Source: Nemertoderma westbladi
Taxonomy: Eukaryota; Xenacoelomorpha; Nemertodermatida; Nemertodermatidae
Reading direction: 5' to 3'
DNA length: 42,872 bases
Assembly: GCA_032718475.1 (NCBI GenBank)
Contig: JAUCBJ010000207.1
Span: 1-42,872, forward strand
The translations under genes were made by a program, and so were the position numbers. The notes under the pieces are model-generated. The model did no database searches. It saw only the letters and a list, made by a program, of their open reading frames with translations, and was not told where the DNA came from. Within the stretch, counting starts at the first letter, position 1. The number at the start of each line of letters is the position of its first letter. Shown here one piece after another: positions 1 to 9,957 of this stretch.

Positions 1-1
1 C

Positions 2-1129
2 GTTGCGTATCGCAGTTATATTTGTACCAAAGTCCCTACTATTCTTATTGACTGGATTTGGCCTACTGGACGTGCTGGGGTTATGTTTATTCATGTTGTT
101 ATTGTTCCCCTGTCCGTCCCTTGATGTTGTCTTATCTTCGCTTGTCTGTGGACTTGCAGTCCCCTGCGTCGCTGCATATGGCAATGATTGCCTGAGTCTC
201 GGTAACGCGTTCGACGTGTTGTGCTCTGGTTTTGGTCTATGGTAGTCTGTCTTTGGTCCCTTTCCCAGGCTGTCCTCACTATAGACTGGGTCCGTTATTA
301 GTTCGGCCTCGTAATTTAAGAAGTTTGACATTTCTTCTAAACCTGGTTCCGCACCCTTCTTGTCTCGGGTGGAGAAAGCGATCTTCCTCCATTTGTTGCG
401 CAGCCAACTCGGTAGTGCCTGCGCTATCGTGGTGATGTTATTGGACGCGTTGAGCTCGTATGGCGCGTCTAGCGTCTTCAGCACGATCAGCGCCTTCTCG
501 ACTTTGTTAGCAAACGTCTTAATGCTAACGGGGTTATCCTGTAGGCCACCCGATGTTATGCCTCTCAGCGTCTGCCTGATGATCTTGGCCGGGTGCCCGT
601 ATTCCCTATCCAGTGCCCGCCATGCTGTCGTGAAGCCGCCCTCTATTCCTTGGTATTGCCTCACGATATCGTATGCTGGGCCTCCCGTGTACACTTGTAG
701 ATACTTTAGGCACTCCGCCTGCGTCAAGTTTTTTGTTAGTATTTCGTTACTATACATTCGCCGAAACTGTAAGTATTCTTCCGGCCTGCTCCCATCGAAT
801 TTGAACGGTTCCACGGGTGGTAATTCGATCCTCGTTTTCAACGCATCGATCAACGTGGCCATCCCCATTGCCTGCGCTTCTAATGGATTCGACGGGTGCT
901 GTATAGTTTCCCCTGTCTGGTGCGGTTCGTCCGTCCTATTTCTTGATCTTCTCTGACTCGGATATGTCATCGGGGGTAGCGGCCCCCTCCATATGTCTGT
1001 ATCACACGACCTGTTTTCGTCCAAGGGTCTCGTTGTTCTTGCTACCATCGGGGTATATTGTTGATATTGTGATGGGGGAATGTCACCCTGTCCCCCCCCC
1101 CACCGGTATGTCTGGTACTGGGGTTGATG
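2..1129 (-). CDS. BEL/Pao element 1: Gag core (DUF1759-like), partial
   Basis: This minus-strand frame has no stop from about 1129 down to the window edge, so the protein continues outside. The stretch at about 820-560 reads like the Gag core (DUF1759) of BEL/Pao retrotransposons: a Leu-Pro-Pro lead-in, then FKFDGSRPEEYLQF, a YLQVYTGGPAYDIV segment, and a REYGHPAKII segment matching the family's 'L..RYG.P..I' block. The later part is Ser/Asn/Gly-rich, as expected before a nucleocapsid zinc knuckle, which would lie beyond the edge. The frame joins the upstream Arg/Glu-rich frame (1083-1853) only through a change at the G-run 1092-1101. The likely role is assembly of the element's particle. The BEL/Pao assignment is fairly secure; exact domain limits are inferred. 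Confidence 0.7.
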
Positions 1130-1853
1130 TTAATACGTTGGGGCCCATGCACCTATCCGCAATAATTCCCCCCTCCCCTGGGTATATGTTATGTCCCTGC
1201 ATGCTGTAGTCATACTGCTGTGCTGGTACCGGTATAGGCCTATCAGCTTCTGGCCTACTCGCCGGTATGTATTCCGCGACTTCCGGGTTTAATCCCGTTG
1301 TCCGCGCTATCCTATCGCCTACATTGCCTCTCTCAGTATGGCCTACGGTATGTGCAGTAAGACCTACAGTATGCCCTACAGTCTGCATGTGTTGCTCGGG
1401 ATCGAAGTTTATTCTTCTCGAATAATCCTCCCCGCGGCTACCGTATTCTCGATCGGTAGGTATATTCCGTCGGAAAGTTTCTCTTCGACCCCCCTCTCCA
1501 CTGTTTTCATCTTCGTACCGGTACATCGCGTACCCCTCTCTCGGCGTGTAATGCGTCTCACCGGATCGCATCCCTCCGGGGCGACGGCAATCTCCCGGAG
1601 TCCGACCCCACTGACTCTCCGTTCTCATCTCGACTACCGACGGCTCGCTGTCCGTCCTCGCTCTTCTATCGTTTGCGGCGATACTTCTACTACTCTCTTC
1701 CTCTCTTCTCCTATCAGTGGAATATTCCCGCTCACGAGATCTCTCGTCGACCTCCCGGTTAAACCCCACTGTTCTTCTTTCCTCCTCTGATCGGGCTCGA
1801 CGCTCCGTCTGCCCTCCCGCGACGTCAACCTGTCTTTCTCTGCTCGATCGCAC
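1083..1853 (-). CDS. BEL/Pao element 1: Arg/Glu-rich Gag linker
   Basis: A 256-codon minus-strand open frame, very rich in Arg, Glu, Ser and Asp, with clusters such as RRARSEEERR. A HTVGLTAHTVGHTERG stretch repeats a short HTVG phrase. There is no credible ATG. The frame stays open upstream of 1853 through a PQQPATESNRG segment, so it is the middle of a longer Gag and not a separate gene. It ends at a TGA at 1083-1085, just after the coding strand reads through ten Gs (1092-1101), and the adjacent frame carries on into the Gag core. No catalytic motif is visible. It looks like a disordered charged linker. Confidence 0.5.
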   Translation of the reverse strand: MRSSRERQVDVAGGQTERRARSEEERRTVGFNREVDERSREREYSTDRRREEESSRSIAANDRRARTDSEPSVVEMRTESQWGRTPGDCRRPGGMRSGETHYTPREGYAMYRYEDENSGEGGRRETFRRNIPTDREYGSRGEDYSRRINFDPEQHMQTVGHTVGLTAHTVGHTERGNVGDRIARTTGLNPEVAEYIPASRPEADRPIPVPAQQYDYSMQGHNIYPGEGGIIADRCMGPNVLTSTPVPDIPVGGGTG

Positions 1854-1908
1854 GTCGCTGGGGATACTCGCAATCCCCCTATTACTTTCCGTCGCCGGTT
1901 GTTGCGGT

Positions 1909-2601
1909 TTACCTTGTTCGGCCCTCGCATTGTCCGCTGACGGCTGTGGGACACTCTCTGCCCCCCCCCCTCTCGCCGCTAACTCTCTGTTGTGGGGCCC
2001 TTGTAGCCCCCCCCCCCCCCCACCCGCTACATTCTACTTCGCTACCTCTCGCCCCGCCACTATATATCTCTCTAGTCGACACATCAACCCTACCACAGTC
2101 GGGTCTGTTCACCCCCGCCTCTCCCTCTGCTATTGCGTGGCCTTCCAGGCCCTCTACTCCCTGCCTACCAACTACGTGGCCTACCAGGCCCTCAGCTCCC
2201 TGTCTACTAACTACGTGGCCTACCAGGCCCTCTGCTCCCTGTCTACTAACTACGTGGCCTACCAGGCCCTCTGCTCCCTGGTTACGTAGGCCCGACGTGT
2301 TTACATTAATAGCACCCATATTGGAAACGGAATTAATTTGCTCATTTGAAACAAAATCATTTGTATTATTCTGCGCGACTACGTTATCTGACTTATTTTG
2401 TAAATTCGGGCTAAGATCATTATTTGAATTATTCGAATTATTCTGTGTAATTGCGTTATTTAAGTTATTTTGTAGGTCCGAATTCGGATTATTATTTTGA
2501 TTATTTGAATTATTTTGCGTAACTACATCAACATTAGGATTATTTTCTACATTAGTATTGGGATTGTTCTGATTTAAATTTAAATTACTACCACTAGGCA
2601 A
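1909..2601 (-). CDS. BEL/Pao element 1: Asn-rich region with 13-aa repeats
   Basis: A minus-strand frame in two parts. The first is strongly Asn/Gln-rich (runs like NNSNNQNNNPN) and encoded by AT-rich DNA. The second has three to four copies of a 13-residue unit (VGHVVSRQGAEGL) from a 39-bp DNA repeat at 2142-2282, then a Gly-rich tail. The frame remains open upstream of 2601 as far as the G-run 2690-2703. Two more G-runs (2007-2021 and 1961-1970) lie inside it, and the sense of the frame changes across them. It is probably an internal Gag segment between the coiled coil and the charged linker. No enzyme motif is seen; the function is unknown. Confidence 0.45.
   Translation of the reverse strand: MPSGSNLNLNQNNPNTNVENNPNVDVVTQNNSNNQNNNPNSDLQNNLNNAITQNNSNNSNNDLSPNLQNKSDNVVAQNNTNDFVSNEQINSVSNMGAINVNTSGLRNQGAEGLVGHVVSRQGAEGLVGHVVSRQGAEGLVGHVVGRQGVEGLEGHAIAEGEAGVNRPDCGRVDVSTREIYSGGARGSEVECSGWGGGGATRAPQQRVSGERGGGRECPTAVSGQCEGRTR
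2142..2282 (-). repeat. 39-bp tandem repeat in element 1 Gag
   Basis: About three and a half near-identical 39-bp units, each containing ACTACGTGGCCTACCAGG on the plus strand. The length is a multiple of three, so each unit encodes one 13-residue repeat of the Gag frame on the minus strand. Confidence 0.9.
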
Positions 2602-2713
2602 AGTATTTCCTGCAATAAAGGTTTGATTAGTGTTATCCCATACGGTACTATTAATATCAACAACGTCTACTGTACCATTATTATTATTACCCCCCCCCCC
2701 CCCGCCCGTACGG

Positions 2714-4246
2714 TTACACCAGTTCTTGGGTCTGTCGTGCGGTCCCTGTCAGTGGGGTGTTAATGAACGTGTCTACGGCTCCTGGCTCCTCAAAAATACT
2801 CGAGCCGGCCCCGCTTTCAGACGGCAACACTCGGACCAATTCCAGCTCGTGCGCCCGTCTAATCTTATTTTTTGCCGATACACCTTGGCGTTTCTCTAAT
2901 TCCCTTAACTCTCGCTCAGCCTTTGCCCCTCTCTCCTCACTCTCCTGGCTGTCCCGTCTGGCCGACTCTACTACACTCCTAGCGTTCTCCCTTCGTCTCG
3001 CCTCACGTTCTTTGCGTTCCTTTTCCTTTCTTGCCTCATATTCCTTGCGTTCCTTTTCCCTTCTCGCCTCACGTTCCTTGCGTTCCTCGTCCTCCCTTGC
3101 CTCACGCTCTCTGCGTTCCCTTTCCTCCCTAGCCTCACGCTCTCTACACTCCTTTTCCTCTATTTCGTCACTCTCCCTAAGGCTCCTCAAAGCCCTTTCG
3201 ACCCTCTCACCGTTCTCTTTAATCAATGCCGCTTCCCTCGCTAACCGCGCTCTCCCCTCCTCTAGCCGTTCCTCCATTTCCTTCTGACCTTGCTCTGCCA
3301 CGTCGAGGCGGTATGCGGCACCTATCTCTCTCACCACTCTTTCTTTCGCGGAGGATGTAACAGACTTATCGGTTACGACGGACTTCCCCCGCCTTCCCGA
3401 CCTACTAACTTTCCCCGGCCTCCCGGAGCTTTCTCCGACCGACGAGGCCGAATCCTCGGGGTTAACCTCGGATTCGCCCCCTTCGAGTCCCCTCCAACCC
3501 ACTGGTTTTACTCCCCGGGCATCGACCAAGTATGGCCCTATGTACACTGGCGCTACACTAGGTTCCATACTCCCACACTCCCATAGTTCAAACAGTTCGC
3601 CGGCTATCCTTTCTGCTCTCTCCCCGGCCAGTTCTCTCTGCCCAAAACGTATTAGGTAATTTAAGTGTCTATCCGACTCACCTAGTCGCTTTCTCAGTCT
3701 CACCTCGTCTACCTTCGCCCCTTCCTTCTTGGCGTCGTTTATCAGCTTCCGGGTCGCGTTGTAGGCCCGTCGAAGTCGCTCAGAAACCCCGACGTCCTCG
3801 TCGCCGACCTCTCCTCCGTCCCTCCGGGTTCGACGTCGTACCGGCGGCTCCACCGTCGCCGTTCCGGTGGGCCGTCCGTCGCCCTCGGCCTGTAGCTGGC
3901 CGGCGACATCGGTACCGATCTCTCCTCCGTCTCTTCGTGTCCGGCGTCGCACCGTCGGCCCCACCGTCGCCGTTTCGGTGGGCCGCTCGTCGCCCTCGGC
4001 CGGTAGCTGGCCGGCGACATCGGCGCGCCGTTCTCCGTCCCGTGTCGACTCATCTCCCTCTCCCTCCGTCTCGCTCTCTTTCTCTCTTGGTTCGACTTCG
4101 GGTTCCAGGCCCTCCTCGTCCTGGACTTCCGGTTCGCCCGTTATCGATGGCTCCGGCGTCGTGGGCCTGTATCGCTTGGTCGCGGCCTCGCGGATCGTTT
4201 GGTCTTCGTCCGGGGTCCGCGTCGGTGTCTCGCCCGATTCACTCAT
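2714..4246 (-). CDS. BEL/Pao element 1: N-terminal Gag coiled-coil protein
   Basis: A 510-codon frame from an ATG at 4246 to a TAA at 2714. Residues ~1-65 are acidic and Pro/Glu-rich. About residues 65-150 hold two copies of a 38-residue unit containing DVAGQL..EGD.RPT and VRRRTRRDGGE. A middle globular-looking part follows. A long Lys/Glu/Arg coiled coil lies at about residues 325-450, with heptad-like EREARRE and ERKEREA phrases. It sits at the 5' end of the element, just after the probable LTR and leader, so it is the likely Gag N terminus. GC content is far above that of the window's single-copy DNA. The TAA lies just before a G-run, so whether the protein truly ends here is uncertain. 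No catalytic motif is visible. Confidence 0.6.
   Translation of the reverse strand: MSESGETPTRTPDEDQTIREAATKRYRPTTPEPSITGEPEVQDEEGLEPEVEPREKESETEGEGDESTRDGERRADVAGQLPAEGDERPTETATVGPTVRRRTRRDGGEIGTDVAGQLQAEGDGRPTGTATVEPPVRRRTRRDGGEVGDEDVGVSERLRRAYNATRKLINDAKKEGAKVDEVRLRKRLGESDRHLNYLIRFGQRELAGERAERIAGELFELWECGSMEPSVAPVYIGPYLVDARGVKPVGWRGLEGGESEVNPEDSASSVGESSGRPGKVSRSGRRGKSVVTDKSVTSSAKERVVREIGAAYRLDVAEQGQKEMEERLEEGRARLAREAALIKENGERVERALRSLRESDEIEEKECREREAREERERREREAREDEERKEREARREKERKEYEARKEKERKEREARRRENARSVVESARRDSQESEERGAKAERELRELEKRQGVSAKNKIRRAHELELVRVLPSESGAGSSIFEEPGAVDTFINTPLTGTARQTQELV
3804..4024 (-). repeat. ~114-bp duplication in element 1 Gag
   Basis: Two GC-rich copies of about 114 bp in tandem, sharing TAGCTGGCCGGCGACATCGG. 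They encode the duplicated 38-residue unit of the N-terminal Gag protein. The multiple-of-three length keeps the frame. Confidence 0.8.
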
Positions 4247-4331
4247 CTCGTTTGTGGCTGATGATTCGGCTAGCTAGGTTGCAGTTCTTAGAGTTTAACT
4301 AGGGCGGCAGCTCGGTTTAGTTACTGTGACG

Positions 4332-4352
4332 GGATCCAGGAGGGATCCCGAT
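4332..4352. other. Perfect stem-loop in element 1 leader
   Basis: CGGGATCC and GGATCCCG are perfect inverted arms around a five-base loop, between the probable LTR and the Gag start. A leader hairpin of this kind could act in packaging or dimerisation of element RNA; that role is inference. Confidence 0.5.
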
Positions 4353-4389
4353 TTATCCGATGTGGTATTTAGTCCACGCGTCCCCGCCG

Positions 4390-4862
4390 TGTATAAGAGT
4401 GAAATAAAGATAACTGAGTTCTGAAGTTCGGTGTATAATAATAGGTTATAGGATATAGATATACTGTGAATTGTACGGTAGGCGGGATACGGTAACTAAA
4501 GTCCCGTGATCCCCTAACTAAACTAATTGACTGTACCCTACGCTAGCACTGCTGCACTGAGATAACTGAATCACTGATTAATAGGTTATTGGTTATATTG
4601 CACGGTGGCCTTACTGCTACTCAATCGATGCCATTCCCCCCTCTGATTGGTTAATACCCTTGTTGGTGCCCCGTGGAGTATTCCCGTTCACTCCACCTGT
4701 TCTCCCTGGGTTAGGGGTTTGGCCCCTGACCCTCTATTGTGTGCTTCCTTCCCACTCTTATTGGGATGGCACGAGTTGGTTAATTGCCCAATCTCGTGGC
4801 TCCCAATATTGCTTATCGGCTTACAACTTTATGGGGTGTTGGCGGGATTGAATAAGCTAACA
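4390..4862 (-). mobile_element. Probable 5' LTR of BEL/Pao element 1
   Basis: The integrase frame of element 2 stops matching its family at about 4862. Exactly there the minus strand begins TGTTAGC, a typical LTR start. The following ~470 bases are non-coding and lead into the leader and Gag of element 1. I place the 3' boundary near 4390 after TTATACA, but no convincing tRNA primer-binding site was found, so this end is weak. The bases at 4863-4867 would be one copy of a 5-bp target duplication. The partner LTR must be left of the window. Confidence 0.45.
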
Positions 4863-5900
4863 GCAATGCTAGTATAAAAGCGTTGGTGGAAAGATCCATC
4901 ACACGTTCAATATGAACTGCCCTACTAGACATGCATGTGAAAATCAGTCCCCAACGTTTTACTAGTATACGTCCACGTTTTGTATGTATGGGACCAAAGC
5001 AGTCAATTCCAGTCTCTGTGAAAGGTGGTCTGAATGCTTGTAGTCGTGCTTGTGGAAGTTCACTCATTTCTTGGGTACTTATTCTAGAATGTACCTTTTT
5101 ACAGATAATACACATACGTGTCACTGAACTTAGTGCTTTACTGGGTCTAATTAATACAAATCTTGTACGTAAGTATGAAAGACAGTGGTGTCTTCCAGCG
5201 TGTTTTAGATGTAAGTGTGCGTCCAGTATCATTGCACGTTGTAATTCGTGATGTTGTGGTATTATTATTGGGTATCTAAAGTTAGTATTAAAGTCAATGT
5301 TTTGAAGCCGAGATTTATGACAAATTAAGCCATTATAAATTATCGGACTCCAACTCAATATTGGTGACGACTTGATTGGTTGACCTTGACTTATGGATGT
5401 GAATTCGCGTGCGAAATATCGCAATTGGTAATGGCGAATTAATTTAATTTCACATCTGTCAATCTCAGTCAATGTAAGTCGATGTGTAAAGTCGCGTTTG
5501 CCTTTAACGTATTGTACAAAACGTACAATCCATGCTAATTTTCGGCACGCGTTTGTCCAAGAATCTGTCAGATTTACAATACGGTCGACGTAAGTATTTA
5601 TGACGTCATCAGGTAAGTCAATGGTCAATTTTGAAGGTTTTGTTTTACTAGATGGGCCCACGGGTCCGCCGGTAAGTATTCCCTTGTTGACTGTTGATCC
5701 GTCCGGGTCTACAAGTAATTTGTCCTTCTTCGTTTTCTTACCTTGATTATCTGTACTTTGTGAGTCGATCCCTAATGGTGGTTTAAATTCTATGGGATCA
5801 CTAGGTTTCGGTAAACTTATTTTTGTGCCGATATTAATCCCAGGTCTCACCGTAGGTTGTAAGGTTGGTATGTCTCTTGAGCGCAAAGTAACACCTGTAT
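4863..5900 (-). pseudogene. BEL/Pao element 2: integrase, truncated by element 1
   Basis: Minus-strand frame of the integrase. In order it shows a zinc-binding H..H..C..C module (LHLKHAGRHH, then MCIICKK), the start of the catalytic core (ETGIDCFGPI, holding the first acidic residue), and KRWGLIFTCMSSRAVH, which is characteristic of BEL/Pao integrases. The expected 'SDNGTNF' block with the second acidic residue is absent, because the frame runs into the LTR-like DNA at 4862. The N-terminal part is Lys/Pro-rich and frame-shifted relative to the upstream RNase H frame near 5900. As it stands no active integrase could be made. The missing part probably lies beyond the left edge. Confidence 0.8.
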
Positions 5901-6875
5901 TTACATTTTGGTACTACCCACATTTGTAATACATGAGGTTTCACTGTACTTATGGTTACTCAAGGGTGTCAAATTTGGTAGTTTGTCAATAGAAGGCCGC
6001 TCCAATAGGGAAACTGCGGCTTTACTATGTGTCAGTATGTTACTAATGTCTGGTAGAACATCTTGTGATATGTCTGGTAAAATGTTTCGCGGAACATCCG
6101 GCGAAACGTCTAGTGACATGTCTGGCAAAACGTCTGGTTGACCGTCTAGTAACGTGTCAGGTTGATCGTCTGGTAACGTGTCTGTTTGACCGTCTGGCGA
6201 TACGTCTGGTTGACCATCTGGCGATACATCTGGTGTAGAAAGGCTCGCAAGTCTTCCGGTCTTAACTTTGTAAGTTATATTTTTCCATTTCGCCTTTGGT
6301 TTCTTCTTAAGTTTCGCCGTCGTCTTTTTCTTTGCTTTCCCCTTCTTTGGTTTTTTAATTTCGGCTCCTTTAGGGATAGTGTTAGACTTATTATCGTATA
6401 GTGGCGGCCAATGTTGTGATGTTCTTTGCAAGAATTGTGGTCCATGTTGCCAAAATTTCTTGTTCTCCGGTTTACAGAACTCCTCAGGCATCATTCCTCG
6501 CGACGCAATATCAGCTGGATTTTGTGGTCCGGGACAATGTCGCCAATCTTCCTTTATTGAACGGTCTAATATTTCTGCACGACGGTTAGCTACAAATGTC
6601 TTAAATTCAAGTGTGTCATTGTTTATATAAAATAAAACTAACGTCGCGTCAGTCCAATAAAATATCTGTAAACTTGACTGTAGTTCAGTCTGTATGAGGT
6701 TTACAATTGTAGTTGACAGGGTTGCTGCTTGTAGCTCAGCGCGTGGTGTCGTCATGTACTTAGTAGGCATGGTCTTAGCCTTAGAAGTAATGAGCGAAAC
6801 ATCGAACTCATCTGAGTCTACTTGTCTGCGCAGATACACTGTCACTCCAAAGCCGTTGTCACTGGCGTCGGAAAA
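5901..6875 (-). pseudogene. BEL/Pao element 2: RNase H region with repetitive linker
   Basis: Minus-strand frame after the RT. It begins at FSDAS, the acidic start of the BEL/Pao RNase H domain, and continues with TTPRAELQAA, TDATLVLFYIN and the diagnostic HCPGPQNPADIASRG. A Lys-rich stretch follows, then a low-complexity part built from PDVSPDGQ/PDTLPD units at 6060-6235. The frame is the same as that of the RT upstream, but a TGA at 6876-6878 separates them. At the 3' side it is out of frame with the integrase. These breaks indicate a dead copy. Confidence 0.8.
6060..6235 (-). repeat. Asp/Pro repeat between RNase H and integrase
   Basis: Imperfect units of about 24 bp containing CGTCTGG on the plus strand. 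They encode repeated Pro-Asp-Val-Ser-Pro-Asp-Gly-Gln-like blocks in a linker that is not usually repetitive in this family. Confidence 0.75.
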
Positions 6876-7675
6876 TCAATGTAATTCTAAGTTTTCAGGA
6901 AATGTCGTCTGTAATGGAAAATATACCCGGGGTATGGAATAATCTTCTAGTGAAGACAATTGTGCCTCCCAAGTTTTCCATAAGTCTACTTGTTCTGATG
7001 AGATCGGTTCGTCCCATGTCAGTCCATCTTTCCAAATACTGCGCATGTATATTCTTGCTTGCAGTATTATTGGGCTGATAAAACCTAATGGATCGAACAA
7101 TCTACTCAGTTTTGACAAGCAAGACCTCTTTGTCAGTGAATCTCCTTGAGCGTCCAGTCTTACTTTCACTCGAAAGTTGTCTGTGTTCGGGTCCCAAAAT
7201 AGTCCCAACACTTTGGTCGTTGGTAGGGGTTCGAATTCCAAATCAATGTCGCCACCCCCACGTTCAGTCGTTTCGAATGAATTCACTAATTCGGTACTAT
7301 TTGAAGCAAACTTGGTGAGGTTAAAACCTCCGCCTGCTAAACAGTCCCGTAATTGATGTGCTACTGTTATAGCACGTTCTACTGTGTCACAACTTTGTAA
7401 TCCATCGTCAACGTAAAAGTCTCGTTCTACTATTTGGATTACCTCTGGGTCATACTTATGTTTCTGGTCCCTAGCGCTCTGCTTTAGGGCATACATAGTA
7501 CAATTTGGGCTGTCTCTGGCACCGAATACGCGAACTTGCATTTGGTAAGTCGCCGGTGGTTGACTTAAAGTCTCCATCCGGGTACCAGAGTAACCTCAAA
7601 CTGTCTCTGTCTTGCTCTAATGCTCGCACTTGGTGAAACATCGCTTCTACATCGTAAGTAAATGCTACTTGACGA
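6876..7675 (-). pseudogene. BEL/Pao element 2: RT palm
   Basis: Minus strand. The region around 7665-7580 encodes AFTYDVEAMFHQV, RT motif A with its catalytic Asp. The frame starting at 7577 carries FGARDSPNCTMYAL and then DFYVDDGLQS, the YxDD active site. KLSRLFDPLGFISPI follows, a hallmark of the BEL/Pao RT-RNase H connection (peptidase A17-like region). The motif A segment lies in a different frame from both flanking segments, with small shifts near 7675 and 7570. A TGA ends the frame at 6876-6878, just before RNase H. All core RT blocks are recognisable, so decay is recent, but the copy is not functional. Confidence 0.85.
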
Positions 7676-9110
7676 TAATCACCCCCATGAGATAATTATT
7701 CATGTTTGGTCCATCCATCAACTCAGTATTGAGAGACATTCCCTCAAAAAGAGCCGCGCAGTCATTAACTACACGTACTTTCTCTGGTTTGTCGGGGTGT
7801 CTCACATAGTGATGTGGCAAATAGTATGTCTGGTCCGTCACAATCTCTGGGTTTGTCATTCTGATAGCGTACCCTTTCGTCAAATACGTCTCCATCTGGG
7901 TATTATACTGTAGATGGGCTTTCTCGTCCTTTAATAAACGTTGTCGTATTGAGTTTAAACGTTTTAAGGCTAGCGGATAATTATTTATAAGTTTAGGACG
8001 TTGGTTACGCCATAACATCCCTACCTCATAATGTCCGTCTTTCGTATGGCGGATAGTATCTTCCATGATCTTTAAAGATTGTTTCTCTTGTTCCGACATA
8101 CATGGATCGTAACTACCAGGTTCAGCGGTGTCTTGTTCCAACCATTTGATAGTTTTCTCTGTTAATTCTTTGTCCAGTGCAGCTTGTTCCACTTGACAAT
8201 TTCTTAATGCGTCGGTATCGACGGACGTTGATAAAGTTATTGGTTCAGGTAGACTCGCAAGCCTTCCGGCGTTATCATCTATCGTTGATGGATCCTCTGC
8301 CTGATGCGTCTCCTTCTCAACCTCTAAACTTACCTTTTTGTGGATTGGTTTCTGCTCTTTGTGACTTATTGTACTTGCTACACATGTCGTACTTGTAACA
8401 TTGTCGTGTTTTGTCGAACGTAGCATAGTATAGTCTCTGTCGTTTGAAAAAGAATGAGTCAAAGTTGTAGTTAATAAACTACATGTACTACGCACATCAT
8501 CTTCCTCATCACTTATATCTAGTGTGCGCACAGGCGCTCGAGTATACCAACCTATCGGCGTTCTGCAGGCGTATGCGTTTCCTGCTACGACTACTGATGG
8601 TCTGGTTTCCCACACTTGATGTAAGTTGAATTGGTCTGTCCCGATCAGCATTGCTACTGACCTGTAATTAACAGGACATTCAGGTACACCAAGGTGTCTA
8701 AAATACTTACGGTCCTCCAAGGATTGTTCTGGCACTGGACCCAGTAGGTTACTAAAGTCCTTAGTGGCCGCAAAGGTTAAATCCTTAAAAGGTAGCAAAG
8801 ACCTTTCCTCTTCGCTATGTTGCGATTTTGGAAGAAGGGTGTCTAAGTTTAACTTAACTCTTGTCAATGGTATTGCACGTTGTCCATGCATACTACTTAC
8901 TGTATATCTGACGTTCTTACCTTGTCGAAGGTCCGTCACGACGTCAGCTACCTTCTCATCCACGTAGCTGTGAGATGAGGCTGAATCCAAAATAGCGTAG
9001 ATCCGTTTGCTCCCTTTGGTGCCCGTAATCTTAACAGGAATTACGCTAAATCCCTTCAGTTGATCAGGCGTCAGAAGCGCAATCGATGGTTGTTCGCCCC
9101 AGTGTTGAAA
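7665..9110 (-). pseudogene. BEL/Pao element 2: aspartic protease and RT N terminus
   Basis: Minus-strand frame that begins in register near 9110 (LTPDQLKGF) and shows YAILDSASSHSYVDE, the aspartic protease active-site block of the DUF1758 family, with DSA in place of the commoner DSG. A spacer rich in Asp/Ser follows. RT starts with KVRVVNDCAALFEGMSLNTEL and GPNMNNYLMGV, both standard BEL/Pao RT blocks. The frame breaks at 7665. The upstream nucleocapsid frame is offset by a small shift near 9100. The protease would cut the polyprotein during particle maturation. Confidence 0.8.
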
Positions 9111-9957
9111 TATGCGTCGTCGTCTTCGGAATATTCATCCGACGACCCGGATTGTTCTGGGAAACAATCCCGTATATGCGTCACAAAAGTTGGTGTTGTT
9201 TTCGATTCTCGTGTCTTGTATGCAGTGTTGCATCTCGCTGCTGCTTCTGGGTGTTCACTGGTGAAGCGTTTCGTTGGTGTATGACTATCCGTGTGGAGCA
9301 AAGCGTCATGATTGCATCCACATAAAGGACAGGTGTCCGTATTTGGGCAATCCTTGCGGACATGTCCGTGTTGTGTACACCTCCAACAAGAATCTAACGG
9401 CCTTATTTGTAGCCGTCGTTCTTCTGAGTTTAACTCGCGAAATAGTCGACATCCCCTTAACTTATGGCTAGTATGCCGCTTACCCATCCGCTCGCAGTAT
9501 TGACAACCGCTGAAGTCGGCAGTTAGTTGCTGTCTAGTCTGTTTGATCCCTATATGTGCGGACACTTTACAACCATCGGAAAATTGTCGGGTTTCTGTCG
9601 GTGTAGCGTATGTGACCGTCCTTGTGGATGTCGTCTGTGGTTTTAGTCGGTTGGAAGATGGCAAAGTTATTCCTTCGGCTACAATGTGTTGATCCGTGTA
9701 GTTCGAACGAGTCTCCACCACTGCTTCCCTAGATATTAATAGGTAGACATCTTCCAATCTCAAAAATCCACCCTTTTCTTCTCGCTGATACTCGATCTTT
9801 CTCCACTCCCTACGAAGTCGATGGTGTAGTCTCCCTATTATTTTCAATAGGACTGTAGGAGTGTTTGCGTAGTCAAGTTGTCCAATTGATCGTAAAGTCG
9901 TAATGGCGTTCTTAATTTCGTCAGCTAGTTTCAGTAAGTCAACGGGTTTTGTAATAG
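9071..9957 (-). pseudogene. BEL/Pao element 2: Gag C terminus with zinc knuckle
   Basis: Minus-strand frame. It carries LLKLADEIKNAITTLRSIGQ, the continuation of the DUF1759-type Gag core, then a Cys-rich part (CQYCERMG, and CWRCTQHGHVRKDCPN, a CX2CX4HX4C zinc knuckle) followed by a second Cys/His group (CPLCGCNHDALLH). This is the expected nucleocapsid arrangement before the protease. The frame differs from the upstream Gag frame, and the change coincides with the 18-base G-run (9958-9975 on the plus strand). It stops at 9071, just before the protease frame. Confidence 0.75.

Noticed and set aside
360-956. Plus-strand open frame opposite the element 1 Gag core
   Set aside because: The minus strand carries the recognisable Gag core. 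The plus frame is a shadow with no family features.
2757-3287. Ser/Leu/Arg-rich plus-strand frame
   Set aside because: Mirror of the charged coiled coil of the element 1 Gag; composition is explained by the opposite strand.
4374-4392. tRNA primer-binding site after the element 1 LTR
   Set aside because: A TGG occurs near 4376, but the following bases do not resemble the 3' end of a known tRNA and the distance from the LTR end is unclear.
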